A stretch of 64,000 nt of DNA, taken from the NCBI RefSeq assembly GCF_013167895.1, contig NZ_BLWC01000001.1:2356001-2420000 (forward strand), read 5' to 3'. Source of the DNA: Streptomyces fulvorobeus. Its GTDB lineage: Bacteria > Actinomycetota > Actinomycetes > Streptomycetales > Streptomycetaceae. A program made the translations under genes and the position numbers. Within the stretch, counting starts at the first letter, position 1. Every line of letters starts with the position of its first letter. The notes below the pieces were generated by a model that saw only the letters and a list, made by a program, of their open reading frames with translations, made no database searches and was not told where the DNA came from. This document shows positions 1 through 9,075 of the stretch, piece by piece.

Positions 1-680
1 GTGGCCCCGGGGACCGTCACCAGGCCCGTGCCGAGCACGGCGGTGAGGCCGGTCGGGGCGAGCATCGTCACCCACGGCAGCTTGCGGAACGCCTTCAGCA
101 GGAGCGGCGAGGCGATGACGAACCAGAGGTAGGCCCTGATGTACCAGAGCGGCCCCACACCCTGTTCGGCCCAGGACACCTCGAAGAACCCGCCGGGCGA
201 TCCGCTCTCCTCGGGGTACGGGGGCGAGCCGGCCGGCAGGAGGTAGCAGCCGAGCCTGACGAACCACCACAGGCCCTCCTCCCGTACGGGCTTCCAGCCG
301 AGCGCGAACATGGCGGGCAGGACGACGGCCGCGAACGCCCACATCGGGGGCAGCAGCCTGCGGAGCCGGTCGCGGACGACGGTGGCGGCGGGCCTGGCCA
401 GCGAGCGGGCCATCAGCGAGCCGGCCAGGGCGAACATGACGCCCATCGACGGGAAGAGCACCGTCAGCCAGGCCCAGCCGAAGAGGTGGAAGAGGACGAC
501 GCGGACGAGGGCCACGGCGCGCAGCAGGTCGAGGTAGCGGTCGCGTCCGGGCTTCGCCGCCGGCTCGTCCCGGTGGGGCCGAGCGGCCGGCGGGACGTTC
601 GGGAGCCTCCGGGACCGCTGGGCCTGCTGGTACGGCAGCGGGTGCGCCGCCTGCGGGTACGGCTGGTGCGGATCGGTCAT
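1..680 (-). CDS. acyltransferase 3 family membrane protein (C-terminus beyond window)
   Basis: The frame is open from an ATG at 680 to the window edge, giving about 226 residues of the N-terminal part. After a 45-residue proline/arginine-rich tail comes the family signature RYLDLLRA...LFHLFGW, with the expected catalytic-type His after the first membrane helix, followed by several hydrophobic segments. Family members move acyl groups from a donor to sugars, often decorating exopolysaccharides at the membrane. The start overlaps the stop of the MatB-like gene by ATGA, so the two are translationally coupled and transcribed together. From this context it probably O-acylates the polymer made by that enzyme; the acyl group cannot be inferred. 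The C-terminal half is not visible. Confidence 0.85.
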   Translation of the reverse strand, partial: MTDPHQPYPQAAHPLPYQQAQRSRRLPNVPPAARPHRDEPAAKPGRDRYLDLLRAVALVRVVLFHLFGWAWLTVLFPSMGVMFALAGSLMARSLARPAATVVRDRLRRLLPPMWAFAAVVLPAMFALGWKPVREEGLWWFVRLGCYLLPAGSPPYPEESGSPGGFFEVSWAEQGVGPLWYIRAYLWFVIASPLLLKAFRKLPWVTMLAPTGLTAVLGTGLVTVPGA

Positions 681-2869
681 GCCACGGGCCTCCGGTCCCG
701 TCCGGCGGCGGCCCGCCCGGTCCGCTGCGCGCCGGGCGTCCCCACCACTCCCGTACGCCGCAGCTTCTGCCAGCGCAGCCGGCCGCCGGTGAGAGCGGTG
801 ATCCACGACTGGAGCAGGACGACGTACATGAGCTGGCGGTACAGGATCTGCTGGAGCGGCAGCGAGATCAGGTGGACCATGCGCTCCCGGTCGAGCCGGA
901 AGGCGTACGCGGCGCAGACCGCCTGCACCACCAGGACGCCGAACCAGGCGGCGACCGTCTTCCCCGTCGGGCCGAAGACCAGTCCGTACAGCAGGAACAC
1001 GTCGATGAGGGGGGCGAGCAGCGGGGCCACGACCATGAAGAGCGAGACGAAGGGGAGCCCGACCCGTCCGAAGCGGCCCGAGGGGCCCCGCTCGATGACG
1101 GCGCGCCGGTGCTTCCAGATCGCCTGCATGGTGCCGTACGACCAGCGGTAGCGCTGGGACCACAGCTGCTGGACGGATTCCGGCGCCTCGGTCCAGGCCC
1201 GGGCGTTCTCCGCGTACACGACGCGCCAGCCGTCCCGGTGCAGGGCCATGGTCACGTCGGTGTCCTCGGCGAGGGTGTCATCGCTCATGCCGCCCACCCG
1301 GTCCAGCGCCTCGCGGCGGAAGGCCCCGACCGCGCCGGGGATGGTGGGCATGCAGCCGAGCAGGTCGTACATCCTGCGGTCGAGGTTGAAGCCCATCACG
1401 TACTCGATGTGCTGCCAGGCGCCGATGAGCGAGTCGCGGTTGCCGACCTTGGCGTTGCCCGCGACGGCCCCGACCCGGGAGTCGGCGAAGGGCTGGACGA
1501 GCTCGCGGACCGTGGAGGGTTCGAAGACCGTGTCGCCGTCCATCATCACGACGATGTCGTAACGGGCGTGCGCGATGCCGTTGTTGAGCGCGGCCGGCTT
1601 GCCCGCGTTGTGCTGGCGGACGACCCGGACGTTCGGGAGCCGCAGCGCCCGGACGATGTCGGCCGTTCCGTCCGTCGAACCGTCGTCGATGACGATGATC
1701 TCGATCGGGTAGTCACTGGCCACCAGGGACCGCACGGTCGCGGCGATGCACTCCCGTTCGTTGTAGGCGGGGACCAGCACCGAGACCGGCCGGGCAAGCG
1801 GCGGGCCCCAGCTGAAGCCCTTCCCGCGCACCCGCCTCGCGTGCAGGAAGGAGAGCAGCAGCATCAGTCCGAAACGGGCCATGACCAGCACGCCGATGAC
1901 GGCGAGGCCGACGACGAGCACATCGGTGATCCGCTCGGAGACACCGACGGCGGAGACGAACGCCTTGCCCTTGAGCAGCGCGAAGCCCGTGGCCGGGGTG
2001 TGCGCGCTGGAGGCGCCGAGTGCGGCGGTGAGGTGGGTGAACTCGTACCCGCGCTGCTCCATCGCGGGCAGGAACGTGTCCAGGGCGGCCACGGTCTGGG
2101 ACCGGTCGCCGCCGGAGTCGTGCATCAGGATGATGGCGCCCTGTCCGCCCTCGGGCGTGGCGCGCTCGATGATCGCGCGGACTCCGGGGCGCTTCCAGTC
2201 CTCGCTGTCGGTGTTGTTCACGACGGTGAGGTAGCCGCGGCTGCCGATGTACTGCGTGACGGGCCAGGACTTGTTGTCCATCGCGGCGGAGAACGAGGAG
2301 TACGGCGGCCGGAACAGGGAGGTGCGGATGCCGGCCGCGCCCGCCAGCACCAGCTGGTTCTGGGAGAGTTCCCAGTCGATGCGCTTGGGCGACTGGTAGG
2401 AGAGGTCGGGGTGGTTGAAGGTGTGCAGCCCGATCTCGTGGCCTTCGTCGACCATGCGCTGGACGAGGCCCGGGTGGCGCGAGGCCATGGTGCCGGTGAC
2501 GAAGAAGACGCCGTGCGCGTCGTACTTCTTCATCGCGTCCAGGACCCGTGGCGTCCAGACGGGGTCGGGGCCGTCGTCGAAGGTGAGGACGATCTTGTGG
2601 TCGGGTATGCGGAGCGTCTTGGCGGGCTCGGTGGCCGACCGCGCGTCGATGACCGGGCCGCCCTCCAGGACGTTCGCGGGCACCTGGGTGGTGGGGGCCG
2701 GGGGCTGGACGCGGTGGTCCGCGAGTACCTCGCTGTGTACGTAACCACGCAGCATGAGCATGGCGAGCAGGGCGACGAGAAGCACGGACGGGAGCAGATA
2801 GCGCATGGGGAGTCTGCGCTTCGCCCGCTTCTTCCGGTGGCTCCCGACCCGCGGGGCGGGGCGTGTCAT
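677..2869 (-). CDS. matB: MatB-like bifunctional polysaccharide deacetylase / family 2 glycosyltransferase
   Basis: 730 residues. One membrane helix near residues 24-41 is followed by a NodB-type deacetylase domain with TFDDGPD (about 96), HTFNH (about 149) and RPPY (about 187). A second hydrophobic stretch (about 315-342) leads to a processive GT2 domain with VPAYNE (366), IDDGSTD (394), MDGD (443), AEDTD (534) and QRYRW (572), and then C-terminal membrane helices. This architecture fits a synthase that polymerises and partly de-N-acetylates a beta-linked aminosugar polymer outside the cell. It matches Streptomyces MatB, needed for the poly-N-acetylglucosamine-like matrix that causes pellet aggregation (family knowledge; substrate not shown here). 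It lies directly behind the MatA-like gene (TAG then ATG, no gap) and overlaps the acyltransferase start. All catalytic motifs are intact. Confidence 0.85.
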   Translation of the reverse strand: MTRPAPRVGSHRKKRAKRRLPMRYLLPSVLLVALLAMLMLRGYVHSEVLADHRVQPPAPTTQVPANVLEGGPVIDARSATEPAKTLRIPDHKIVLTFDDGPDPVWTPRVLDAMKKYDAHGVFFVTGTMASRHPGLVQRMVDEGHEIGLHTFNHPDLSYQSPKRIDWELSQNQLVLAGAAGIRTSLFRPPYSSFSAAMDNKSWPVTQYIGSRGYLTVVNNTDSEDWKRPGVRAIIERATPEGGQGAIILMHDSGGDRSQTVAALDTFLPAMEQRGYEFTHLTAALGASSAHTPATGFALLKGKAFVSAVGVSERITDVLVVGLAVIGVLVMARFGLMLLLSFLHARRVRGKGFSWGPPLARPVSVLVPAYNERECIAATVRSLVASDYPIEIIVIDDGSTDGTADIVRALRLPNVRVVRQHNAGKPAALNNGIAHARYDIVVMMDGDTVFEPSTVRELVQPFADSRVGAVAGNAKVGNRDSLIGAWQHIEYVMGFNLDRRMYDLLGCMPTIPGAVGAFRREALDRVGGMSDDTLAEDTDVTMALHRDGWRVVYAENARAWTEAPESVQQLWSQRYRWSYGTMQAIWKHRRAVIERGPSGRFGRVGLPFVSLFMVVAPLLAPLIDVFLLYGLVFGPTGKTVAAWFGVLVVQAVCAAYAFRLDRERMVHLISLPLQQILYRQLMYVVLLQSWITALTGGRLRWQKLRRTGVVGTPGAQRTGRAAAGRDRRPVA

Positions 2870-3331
2870 CTACCGCGCGCCTTCTGGTTCTTCCACCGGC
2901 AGAACGGCCGTGTCCACGGGCTGGACCGGGCTCTGCGGGAGCTCGGCGGGCGGCTCGGCCGCGGGGACGGCGGCGGGCGCCGTCCCGGAGCCGAGCGGTT
3001 CGGCCGGGGCGGGCCGCACCCCGGTCTCGGCCGACTTCTCGTGCTGTCCGGTCAGTGGCAGCCAGGGCGCGTCGGAGCTGCCCCCGAGGACGGCGACGAC
3101 CAGCGTCACGGCGTAGCCGGCGCAGACGGCGGCGAGCAGCCAGCCGACGCGTCGGAGCGACTTGCTGCGACGGCCGCTCGCGTCGACGAAGACGGGACCT
3201 TCGGAGCCTTCCGGAACACCCGGGTCCATGATCAGTTCGGAGAGCTGCCGTCCGAGGCCGTCGAGTTGAAGCGTGACCTCGTGCCGCTCGTGTGAGTGCC
3301 CGGTCCGGGTACCTTCACGCCAATTTTCCAC
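2870..3331 (-). CDS. matA: MatA-like small single-span membrane protein
   Basis: About 153 residues from the GTG at 3331. Other in-frame starts are a GTG at 3343 and a more upstream start at 3448, but the extra upstream residues look non-coding. The protein has a polar N-terminus, a short basic stretch (RRSKSLRR), one membrane helix (GWLLAAVCAGYAVTLVVAVL) and a long Pro/Ala/Glu-rich outer tail with no catalytic motif. It abuts the deacetylase/glycosyltransferase gene (TAGATG), so it should be co-translated with it. By position it corresponds to MatA, a proposed helper of MatB in matrix polymer production. The homology is inferred from position and topology, not from a sequence signature. No strong ribosome binding site marks the start, so the N-terminus is uncertain. 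Confidence 0.55.
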   Translation of the reverse strand: MENWREGTRTGHSHERHEVTLQLDGLGRQLSELIMDPGVPEGSEGPVFVDASGRRSKSLRRVGWLLAAVCAGYAVTLVVAVLGGSSDAPWLPLTGQHEKSAETGVRPAPAEPLGSGTAPAAVPAAEPPAELPQSPVQPVDTAVLPVEEPEGAR

Positions 3332-3497
3332 AGGTGTAAGCACATCCCCACTCAATGAAACCGGGAGCAAGCGGAACGACCGGACTTCTGCGGCCGGAAG
3401 GGGCCCCCACCCTGTCCACGCGCGCATGTCCCAGTGCACCCGGACCATGAATGTAGCGCACAGCCCTGACCCCCGGACTCCGGTACCTGGGTCTTGT

Positions 3498-4469
3498 TCA
3501 GGAAAGGTGACACATCAGTGACGCGTCGATTTCCGGCAGCCAAGATCCAGATGGACGCTCCATCCACCCCTCGGACGCCGCCAGTTGGGCAGCGGCGGCG
3601 CGCAGAGCGGACACACCGGGGTGAATCAGCCCATTGCGCCAGACCATCATGAGCGGGGACAGCGGGACGGGCCGGAACAGCGGCCGGACCACGGTTCCCG
3701 GCATCGGCGGAAAGTCGACGACCGCGAGAACGGGATTACCCGACTTGGCCATGACCCGCTGGAACTCGGCCGCCCCGACAGCAAGCGGAACGGGCGGAGC
3801 CAGCACGATCGACCAGGCGTCGAAGAGCAGCGTGGCCAGATCCGTCCACTCCCGGGTACGCGCGTTGCCCGCGCCCGCGTAGACGACCTCTCCGGCCAGC
3901 TCGCCGAGCGCGACGGCCTCCTGCCCGGCGAGCGGATGATCACCCGGCAGCAGGACGGCCATCGGCTCGAACCGCACGGGCTGCACCGAGAGCCGGGAGA
4001 GCACCGAGGGGTCGAGCCCCGCGGCCCGTCCGAACGACACGTCGAGCCGCCCGGCGAGGATCTCGTCGGCCGCCCAGGACAGCCCGCTCTCGAAGCGCGC
4101 CATCAGCTCGCACGCCGGGGCGAGCTCCCGCGCCCGGGCCAGCACCCGGGCAGCGGTCATGCCGTCGGTGTTGAGATCGACGAGCAGCGGCCGGGCGGCC
4201 GGATCGCCGAAGGCGGCGGCCAGGGCGTCGTGGGCGTCCAGCACCCGCCGGGCGTGCGGGAGAAGCCGCTGCCCGTCCGGGGTGAGGGAGACCTGGCGGG
4301 TGGTACGCGCGAAGAGCTCCGCGCCGAGCTCGCGCTCCAGCCGCCTGATGTCCCTGCTGAGCGCCTGCTGGGCCACGTAGAGCCGGGCCGCGGCACGGGT
4401 GAAGTGCAGCTCCTCGGCGACCGCGAGGAAGGCGCGCAGGAGCCGGGGGTCGGTGTCGGATGGGGGCAC
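3498..4469 (-). CDS. LysR family transcriptional regulator
   Basis: 323 residues from a GTG start at 4469. The N-terminal winged helix-turn-helix is clear: LLRAFLAVAEELHFTRAAARL, then SRDIRRLERELGAELF and TPDGQRLLPHARR, typical of LysR proteins. The rest is a periplasmic-binding-like effector domain. The gene is divergent from the MFS transporter with about 83 bp between starts, the usual LysR layout. It therefore probably controls the transporter and itself in response to a small molecule related to the transported compound. The effector is unknown. The C-terminus ends just upstream of the matA-like gene on the same strand, with about 170 bp between them. Confidence 0.9.
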   Translation of the reverse strand: MPPSDTDPRLLRAFLAVAEELHFTRAAARLYVAQQALSRDIRRLERELGAELFARTTRQVSLTPDGQRLLPHARRVLDAHDALAAAFGDPAARPLLVDLNTDGMTAARVLARARELAPACELMARFESGLSWAADEILAGRLDVSFGRAAGLDPSVLSRLSVQPVRFEPMAVLLPGDHPLAGQEAVALGELAGEVVYAGAGNARTREWTDLATLLFDAWSIVLAPPVPLAVGAAEFQRVMAKSGNPVLAVVDFPPMPGTVVRPLFRPVPLSPLMMVWRNGLIHPGVSALRAAAAQLAASEGWMERPSGSWLPEIDASLMCHLS

Positions 4470-4552
4470 GCGCAGAACTTACAACACGCCCGCGTGAATG
4501 GGCGCCGAGTAGGTGTTGGACCGCACCGGCCGGCCACCCCGACGCTGGGCGC

Positions 4553-5818
4553 ATGCCGCCCGACACCGCCACAGGCACCCCGAAGACCCCCGCCCCGCCC
4601 CTGCCACCCGCCCGGTCCGCTGCGTCCGACGTGCCCGATGTGCGTGGCAACCCGTACCGCCGGCTGCTCTCCACGCCGGGTGTCCGCGCCTTCACCGCGG
4701 GCGGTCTGCTGGCCAGGCTGCCCATGGGCATGTTCAGCGTCAGCGCGGTCATCATGATCGCCGGGGCCCACGGCTCCTACGCCCTGGCGGGGGCGGTCAC
4801 CGCCACCGGACTCGCGGCCACGGCCGTGGTCGCCCCCTGGACCGCACGGCTCGTCGACCGGTACGGCCAGGCCAGGGTCGCCGTACCGGCCACCGCGACC
4901 GCCGCGCTCGGCTCCCTCGCGCTGGCGCTGTGCGTCCACTACGACGCCCCGGTCTGGACCCTGTTCGCCGCCTACGCCGCGACGGCCACCACACCCAACA
5001 CCGGCGGCATGTCCCGCGCCCGCTGGGCGCACATCCACCGGGGCGATCCGGCTGCCCTGCACACCGCGAACAGCTTCGAGCAGGCCGCCGACGAGCTCTG
5101 CTTCATGCTCGGCCCCGTCCTGGCCGCGATCCTGTGCGGGGCGCTCTTCCCGGAGGCCGGCACCGTGGCCGGCGCGGTCCTGATGCTGACCGGTGTCCTG
5201 GTCTTCGCCGCCCAGCGGGCGACCGAACCCCCGGTGGCGCCCCGTACCCGCACCTCCTCCCCTCTCCGCGCCACCGGGATGCCCGCCCTGCTCGCCGCCT
5301 TCCTCGCCACGGGCGCGGTGTTCGGCGCCATGGAAGTGGTGTCCATCGCCCATGCCGGAGGCGCGATCCTCGCCCTCCAGGCGGCCGGCTCCTGCGCCGC
5401 GGGACTCCTCTACGGATCACTGCGGCCCGTCGAGAACGTGCGGCGCCGGCTGCTGCTCTGCCTGGCCGGGATGACGGCGCTGATGTCCCTCCCCCTGCTC
5501 TCCGCCGCCACGACCGACTCACGGCTCGTCCTGGCGGGCTGCCTCCTGCTGGCGGGCGCGGCGACCGCGCCGACCATGGTCACCGGGATGACCCTGGTCC
5601 AGCGCCTCACGCCCGAGGGGCAGCTGAACGAGGGCATGACGCTCGCGGTGACCGCCCTGCTCGGCGGCATAGCGGCCGGATCGGCGACGGGCGGCTGGAC
5701 GGTGGAGCACGCCTCCACGGTGACCGGCTACGCGGTGCCCGTGGTCGCGGCGGGGCTGGCCCTGGTCGTCGCGGCGGTCGGCGTGCGGCGCTCCGGGCCT
5801 CTGACTCCTGACTCCTGA
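4553..5818 (+). CDS. MFS transporter
   Basis: 421 residues from the ATG at 4553; an in-frame start at 4460 would overlap the divergent LysR gene and adds sequence unlike a transporter. About twelve hydrophobic segments begin at TPGVRAFTAGGLLARLPMG, and the loop after the second helix carries the MFS-type motif ARLVDRYGQARV. This is a proton-linked secondary transporter of the exporter-like kind found widely in Streptomyces. Substrate cannot be inferred. Divergent LysR gene 3498-4469 is its likely regulator. The coding sequence stops 20 bp before the inverted repeat that terminates tmRNA from the other strand, so transcripts converge here. Confidence 0.85.
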   Translation: MPPDTATGTPKTPAPPLPPARSAASDVPDVRGNPYRRLLSTPGVRAFTAGGLLARLPMGMFSVSAVIMIAGAHGSYALAGAVTATGLAATAVVAPWTARLVDRYGQARVAVPATATAALGSLALALCVHYDAPVWTLFAAYAATATTPNTGGMSRARWAHIHRGDPAALHTANSFEQAADELCFMLGPVLAAILCGALFPEAGTVAGAVLMLTGVLVFAAQRATEPPVAPRTRTSSPLRATGMPALLAAFLATGAVFGAMEVVSIAHAGGAILALQAAGSCAAGLLYGSLRPVENVRRRLLLCLAGMTALMSLPLLSAATTDSRLVLAGCLLLAGAATAPTMVTGMTLVQRLTPEGQLNEGMTLAVTALLGGIAAGSATGGWTVEHASTVTGYAVPVVAAGLALVVAAVGVRRSGPLTPDS

Positions 5819-5838
5819 GCGACCAGGCCGGCGAAAAA

Positions 5839-5878
5839 CACGAGGACCCCGCTGCCGGGTGGCAACGGGGTCCTCGTG
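5839..5878 (-). terminator. Rho-independent terminator of tmRNA
   Basis: A perfect 13-bp inverted repeat (5839-5851 with 5866-5878), with an inner TGCC/GGCA extension, is followed on the minus strand by TTTTT (5834-5838). It sits 13 bp past the tmRNA 3' end. The T-run lies on the tmRNA side, so it is a classical intrinsic terminator for that strand; it may also stop the converging MFS transcript. Confidence 0.88.
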
Positions 5879-5891
5879 TACATGGGAACTG

Positions 5892-6276
5892 TGGAGATGG
5901 CGGGAATCGAACCCGCGTCCAACGGTGCGGAACCAGGGCTTCTCCGAGTGCAGTTCGCTGCGCTTTTCTCGGCCCCGGAGGTCACACGAACAAGCCTCCG
6001 ACAGGCCCAGCCACTGTTTGATTTCCTTCCAGGCCCCGTGACCGGGTCTAGAAGTTTAGATCCCTAGTTGATGCCAGGATCCGGGTCGGGATCACTCCCG
6101 GGCTGACACTCCGCAGAGTCTTCGCTCAGCTGCTAATTAGGCAGCGAGGGCGAAGGCGGAGGAATCGCGCTTGGAATTGGCGATTATTGTTTGCGACATA
6201 TGGTTTACGAGATCATTGCCGCTTCCTCGACTCGCTTCCCCTGCTTCGACATCCGCTGTCGAAACCGATCATCCCC
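5892..6276 (-). ncRNA. ssrA: tmRNA (transfer-messenger RNA)
   Basis: The 5' end GGGGATGATCGGTTTCGAC pairs with the 3' CATCTCC to form the tRNA-like acceptor stem, and the T-arm GGTTCGATTCC is present near the 3' end. The resume codon begins at 6181 and the tag frame runs to a TAA at 6137-6139, encoding ANSKRDSSAFALAA, the proteolysis tag pattern of actinomycetes. The RNA rescues stalled ribosomes together with SmpB, encoded 89 bp upstream. The genome gives only CA after the discriminator A, so the full CCA end must be completed by nucleotidyltransferase. The 5' boundary assumes RNase P cleavage at the acceptor stem. Confidence 0.97.
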
Positions 6277-6323
6277 ATGTGTTTTTTTCAAAGGTGGTGC
6301 CACACCCCGGGGGGTGCAGTGAC

Positions 6324-6329
6324 ATCCTA
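6324..6329 (-). promoter_or_regulatory. candidate -10 element for ssrA
   Basis: The minus strand reads TAGGAT, matching the Streptomyces TAGRRT-type -10 of the main vegetative sigma factor. It lies about 48 bp before the mature tmRNA 5' end, implying a leader of about 40 nt removed by RNase P. The -35 is poor, so this is a suggestion only. Confidence 0.45.
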
Positions 6330-6365
6330 CGGGACCGGTGCACGACGGTGCCAGCCCATTGCGGC

Positions 6366-6854
6366 TCAGGCACTCCGCTGACGTCGCCGGACCGCCGAGA
6401 TCGCACGGTTCGTCTCCCGTGTGTCCTGCTTCTCGCGCAGCGTCTGGCGCTTGTCGTACTCCTTCTTGCCCTTCGCCAGCGCGATCTCGACCTTGACCCG
6501 GCCGCCGGTGAAGTACAGCGCGAGCGGCACGATGGTGTGGCCCGTCTCCTGGGACTTCGACGCCAGCTTGTCGATCTCGGCCCGGTGCATCAGCAGCTTG
6601 CGCTTCCGCTTGGCCGCGTGGTTGGTCCAGGTCCCCTGCACGTACTCCGGGACGTGGATGTTGTGCAGCCACGCCTCGCCGCCGTCGATCTGGATGAAGC
6701 CGTCGACCAGCGAGGCCCGCCCCATCCGCAGCGACTTGACCTCGGTGCCCATCAGCACGAGGCCGCACTCGTAGGTGTCGAGGATGGTGTAGTCGTGCCG
6801 CGCCTTCTTGTTCTGCGCGATCATCTTGCGCCCTGTGTCTTTTTCCTTGGCCAT
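6366..6854 (-). CDS. smpB: SsrA-binding protein SmpB
   Basis: 162 residues with the family landmarks: an N-terminal [13 protein letters not shown], then [19 protein letters not shown], the [18 protein letters not shown] barrel segment, and a basic C-terminal tail ([15 protein letters not shown]) that enters the empty decoding channel of stalled ribosomes. It binds the tRNA-like part of tmRNA and is required for trans-translation. Length and tail are normal. It directly precedes ssrA and follows the S41 protease gene by 18 bp, so it probably shares the ftsEX transcript as well as serving its neighbour RNA. Confidence 0.97.
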   Translation of the reverse strand: MAKEKDTGRKMIAQNKKARHDYTILDTYECGLVLMGTEVKSLRMGRASLVDGFIQIDGGEAWLHNIHVPEYVQGTWTNHAAKRKRKLLMHRAEIDKLASKSQETGHTIVPLALYFTGGRVKVEIALAKGKKEYDKRQTLREKQDTRETNRAISAVRRRQRSA

Positions 6855-6872
6855 AGTGCGGTCATTTTCGCA

Positions 6873-8057
6873 CTACGACCCACCCCCCAGGCCACTCAAT
6901 ACCGTCTCGGCCCGCTCCTGGGCCGCCGCACCGGCCACCATGTCCGGGGTGATGCCCCGTCCGTCCACGCTGCGGCCTGCCGGTGTGCGGTAGTGCCCGA
7001 CGGTCAGTTCCGCCACCGAACCGCCGGCCAGCCTGCTGGGCATCTGCACGGAACCCTTGCCGAACGTACGGGTGCCCACGGTGACGGCCCGGCCCCGGTC
7101 CTGGAGCGCGCCCGTCACCAGCTCCGCCGCGCTCATCGTGCCGCCGTCGACGAGGACGACCAGGGGCCGGTCCGTGTCGCCTCCCGGCTCGGCGTTCAGG
7201 GCGCGCTGCTCGCCGTGCACGTCGTAGGTGGCGACCAGACCGCCGTCCAGGAAGGCGGAGGCGGCGGTGACGGCCTCGGTGACCAGGCCGCCCGCGTTGG
7301 CGCGCAGGTCCAGCAGGATTCCGGCGTCCCCGGGGGCCGTGCGCACGGCGTCCCGGATCTCGGCGCCCGTGCCCTTGGTGAAGGCGGAGACCTTGATCAG
7401 GACGGCGGAGGAGGGCGTGCTGCCCAGCCGCCGTACGGAGACGGGCTCGGTGGACAGCTTCTCCCGGTGCAGGGTCTCGGTCCAGCTGTGCCCGCCGCGC
7501 CGGAGACCGAGGGCGACGGCGGTGCCCGCGGCGGCGTCCGTACGGTCTCCGCGCAGCAGGGCCACCACCTCCGCGACGGGGCGCCGGTCGACCCGGTGCC
7601 CGTCGACCGTACGCAACTGGTCGCCCGCGCGGAGGCCCGCTCGGGCGGCGGGCCCGCCCGGCTCGACCCGGGAGACGATGACGCCCCGGCCGGCCGAACG
7701 CCTGGCGGAGAGGCCGACACCGGTGTACGAACCGTCGAGGGCCTGCTCGAACTCCTCGTACTCCCGCTCGTCGTAGACCGCTCCCCAGCGGTCCCCGCTG
7801 CGGCTGACGGCCTCCTGGGCCGCGTCCGTCCCGGACTTCCCGTCGGCCTCGGCCTCGGCCGCTGCGGCCTCGACCGCCTCGCGGGGGTCGACGGCGGACG
7901 CCACGGAGCGGGCCCGCGGGCCCGGCTCTGCCGGGTCGGCCGCGCCCGGCAGCGAACCCGTGGCCGCGGCGGTGGCGAGCGCACATCCGAAGAGCAGGGT
8001 GAGGGCCGCCCCGCGGCAGAGACCGCGAGGCCCGAAGCGGTACGAAGGGCCCGGCAT
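6873..8057 (-). CDS. S41 family C-terminal processing serine protease
   Basis: 394 residues from the ATG at 8057 (MPGPSYRFG). An N-terminal basic and hydrophobic segment (RGAALTLLFGCALATAAATG) directs export. A PDZ domain follows (GVIVSRVEPGGPAARAGLRAGDQL), then the S41 catalytic domain with the nucleophile serine in GTMSAAELVTGAL and the general-base lysine in FGKGSVQ. Such CtpA-like proteases cut extracytoplasmic proteins at the C-terminus. The gene sits between ftsX (68 bp upstream) and smpB (18 bp downstream) in one minus-strand run. A role in envelope or division protein turnover alongside FtsEX is therefore plausible but not shown by the sequence. Confidence 0.9.
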   Translation of the reverse strand: MPGPSYRFGPRGLCRGAALTLLFGCALATAAATGSLPGAADPAEPGPRARSVASAVDPREAVEAAAAEAEADGKSGTDAAQEAVSRSGDRWGAVYDEREYEEFEQALDGSYTGVGLSARRSAGRGVIVSRVEPGGPAARAGLRAGDQLRTVDGHRVDRRPVAEVVALLRGDRTDAAAGTAVALGLRRGGHSWTETLHREKLSTEPVSVRRLGSTPSSAVLIKVSAFTKGTGAEIRDAVRTAPGDAGILLDLRANAGGLVTEAVTAASAFLDGGLVATYDVHGEQRALNAEPGGDTDRPLVVLVDGGTMSAAELVTGALQDRGRAVTVGTRTFGKGSVQMPSRLAGGSVAELTVGHYRTPAGRSVDGRGITPDMVAGAAAQERAETVLSGLGGGS

Positions 8058-8125
8058 AGCGACGATTCTAGGGCCACCCTCCGGCGCCGCACCGGCGGTT
8101 GGCCGCGCGGCGCCGGGGGCGCATC

Positions 8126-9043
8126 TCACACCTTGAGGTACTTGCGGAGCGCGAACAGCGCGGCCACGGCGGGCATCAGCAGGCCGATCGCGAGGACCAG
8201 CGGCAGCTTCGTCAGGACCGCGTCCCAGCCGATGAACTCGATCAGGTTCAGCTTGTCCTGGAGGGCGAGACCGCCGTCGATCAGAAAATACCTGCCCCCT
8301 ATCAGCATGGCGCAGGCGAGTACGCCACCGATCAGGCCGGCGAAGGCCGCCTCCATGATGAACGGCATCTGGATGTAGAAGCCGGAGGCTCCGACGAGCC
8401 GCATGATGCCCGTCTCCCGTCTGCGGCTGAACGCCGAGACGCGCACGGTGTTGACGATCAGCATCAGGGCGATGACCAGCATCAGCGCCATGACGAAGAG
8501 GGCCACCGTGTTCATGCCGTTCATCAGCTCGAAGAGGTTGTCCAGGATGGATCTCTGGTCCTGGACGGACTGCACCCCGTCACGCCCCGCGAAGGCCGTG
8601 GCGACGACCTTGTACTGCTTCGGGTCGTCGAGCTTGACGCGGAACGACTCCTGCATCTGGTCCGGCGTGATGTTGCCGGCCATCGGGGAGTCGCCGAACT
8701 GCTCCTGGTAGTGCTTGTACGCCTCGTCGACCGTCTCGAAGATGACCTTCTCGACGGCCTCCATCTCCTCCAGATCGGCCTTGATCTCCTTCTTCTGCTC
8801 CGCGGTGACCGCACCCTTGGCGCACTTGGGCACGTCCTTGGCGTCACTCTTGTTGCAGAGGTAGATCGAGACGTTGACCTTGTCGTACCAGTAGGTCTTC
8901 ATCGAGCTGACCTGGTCGCGAATCAGCAGCGCGCCGCCGAACAGGGCGAGCGAGAGGGCGACGGAGACCACCACGGCGAAGGTCATCGTGAGGTTGCGAC
9001 GGAGACCGACGCCGATCTCCGACAGGACGAACTGGGCGCGCAT
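8126..9043 (-). CDS. ftsX: cell division ABC transporter permease FtsX
   Basis: 305 residues. One N-terminal membrane helix (about 20-42) is followed by a large extracytoplasmic domain, which has CNKSDAKDVPKC cysteines likely to form a disulfide as in actinobacterial FtsX. Three C-terminal helices contain the FtsX core (FSRRRETGIMRLVGAS). FtsX with FtsE couples cytoplasmic ATP use at the septum to activation of outer peptidoglycan hydrolases; in mycobacteria the outer domain binds RipC (family knowledge). The start is 32 bp after ftsE. Length and topology are normal. Confidence 0.96.
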   Translation of the reverse strand: MRAQFVLSEIGVGLRRNLTMTFAVVVSVALSLALFGGALLIRDQVSSMKTYWYDKVNVSIYLCNKSDAKDVPKCAKGAVTAEQKKEIKADLEEMEAVEKVIFETVDEAYKHYQEQFGDSPMAGNITPDQMQESFRVKLDDPKQYKVVATAFAGRDGVQSVQDQRSILDNLFELMNGMNTVALFVMALMLVIALMLIVNTVRVSAFSRRRETGIMRLVGASGFYIQMPFIMEAAFAGLIGGVLACAMLIGGRYFLIDGGLALQDKLNLIEFIGWDAVLTKLPLVLAIGLLMPAVAALFALRKYLKV

Positions 9044-9075
9044 GGCGTCCTTTCAGTACTCGATGCTCAGAGGTC

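Noticed and set aside
872..3295. An 807-residue plus-strand open frame over the matAB-like genes
   Set aside because: Composition is that of a reversed high-GC gene and no homologous motif is seen.
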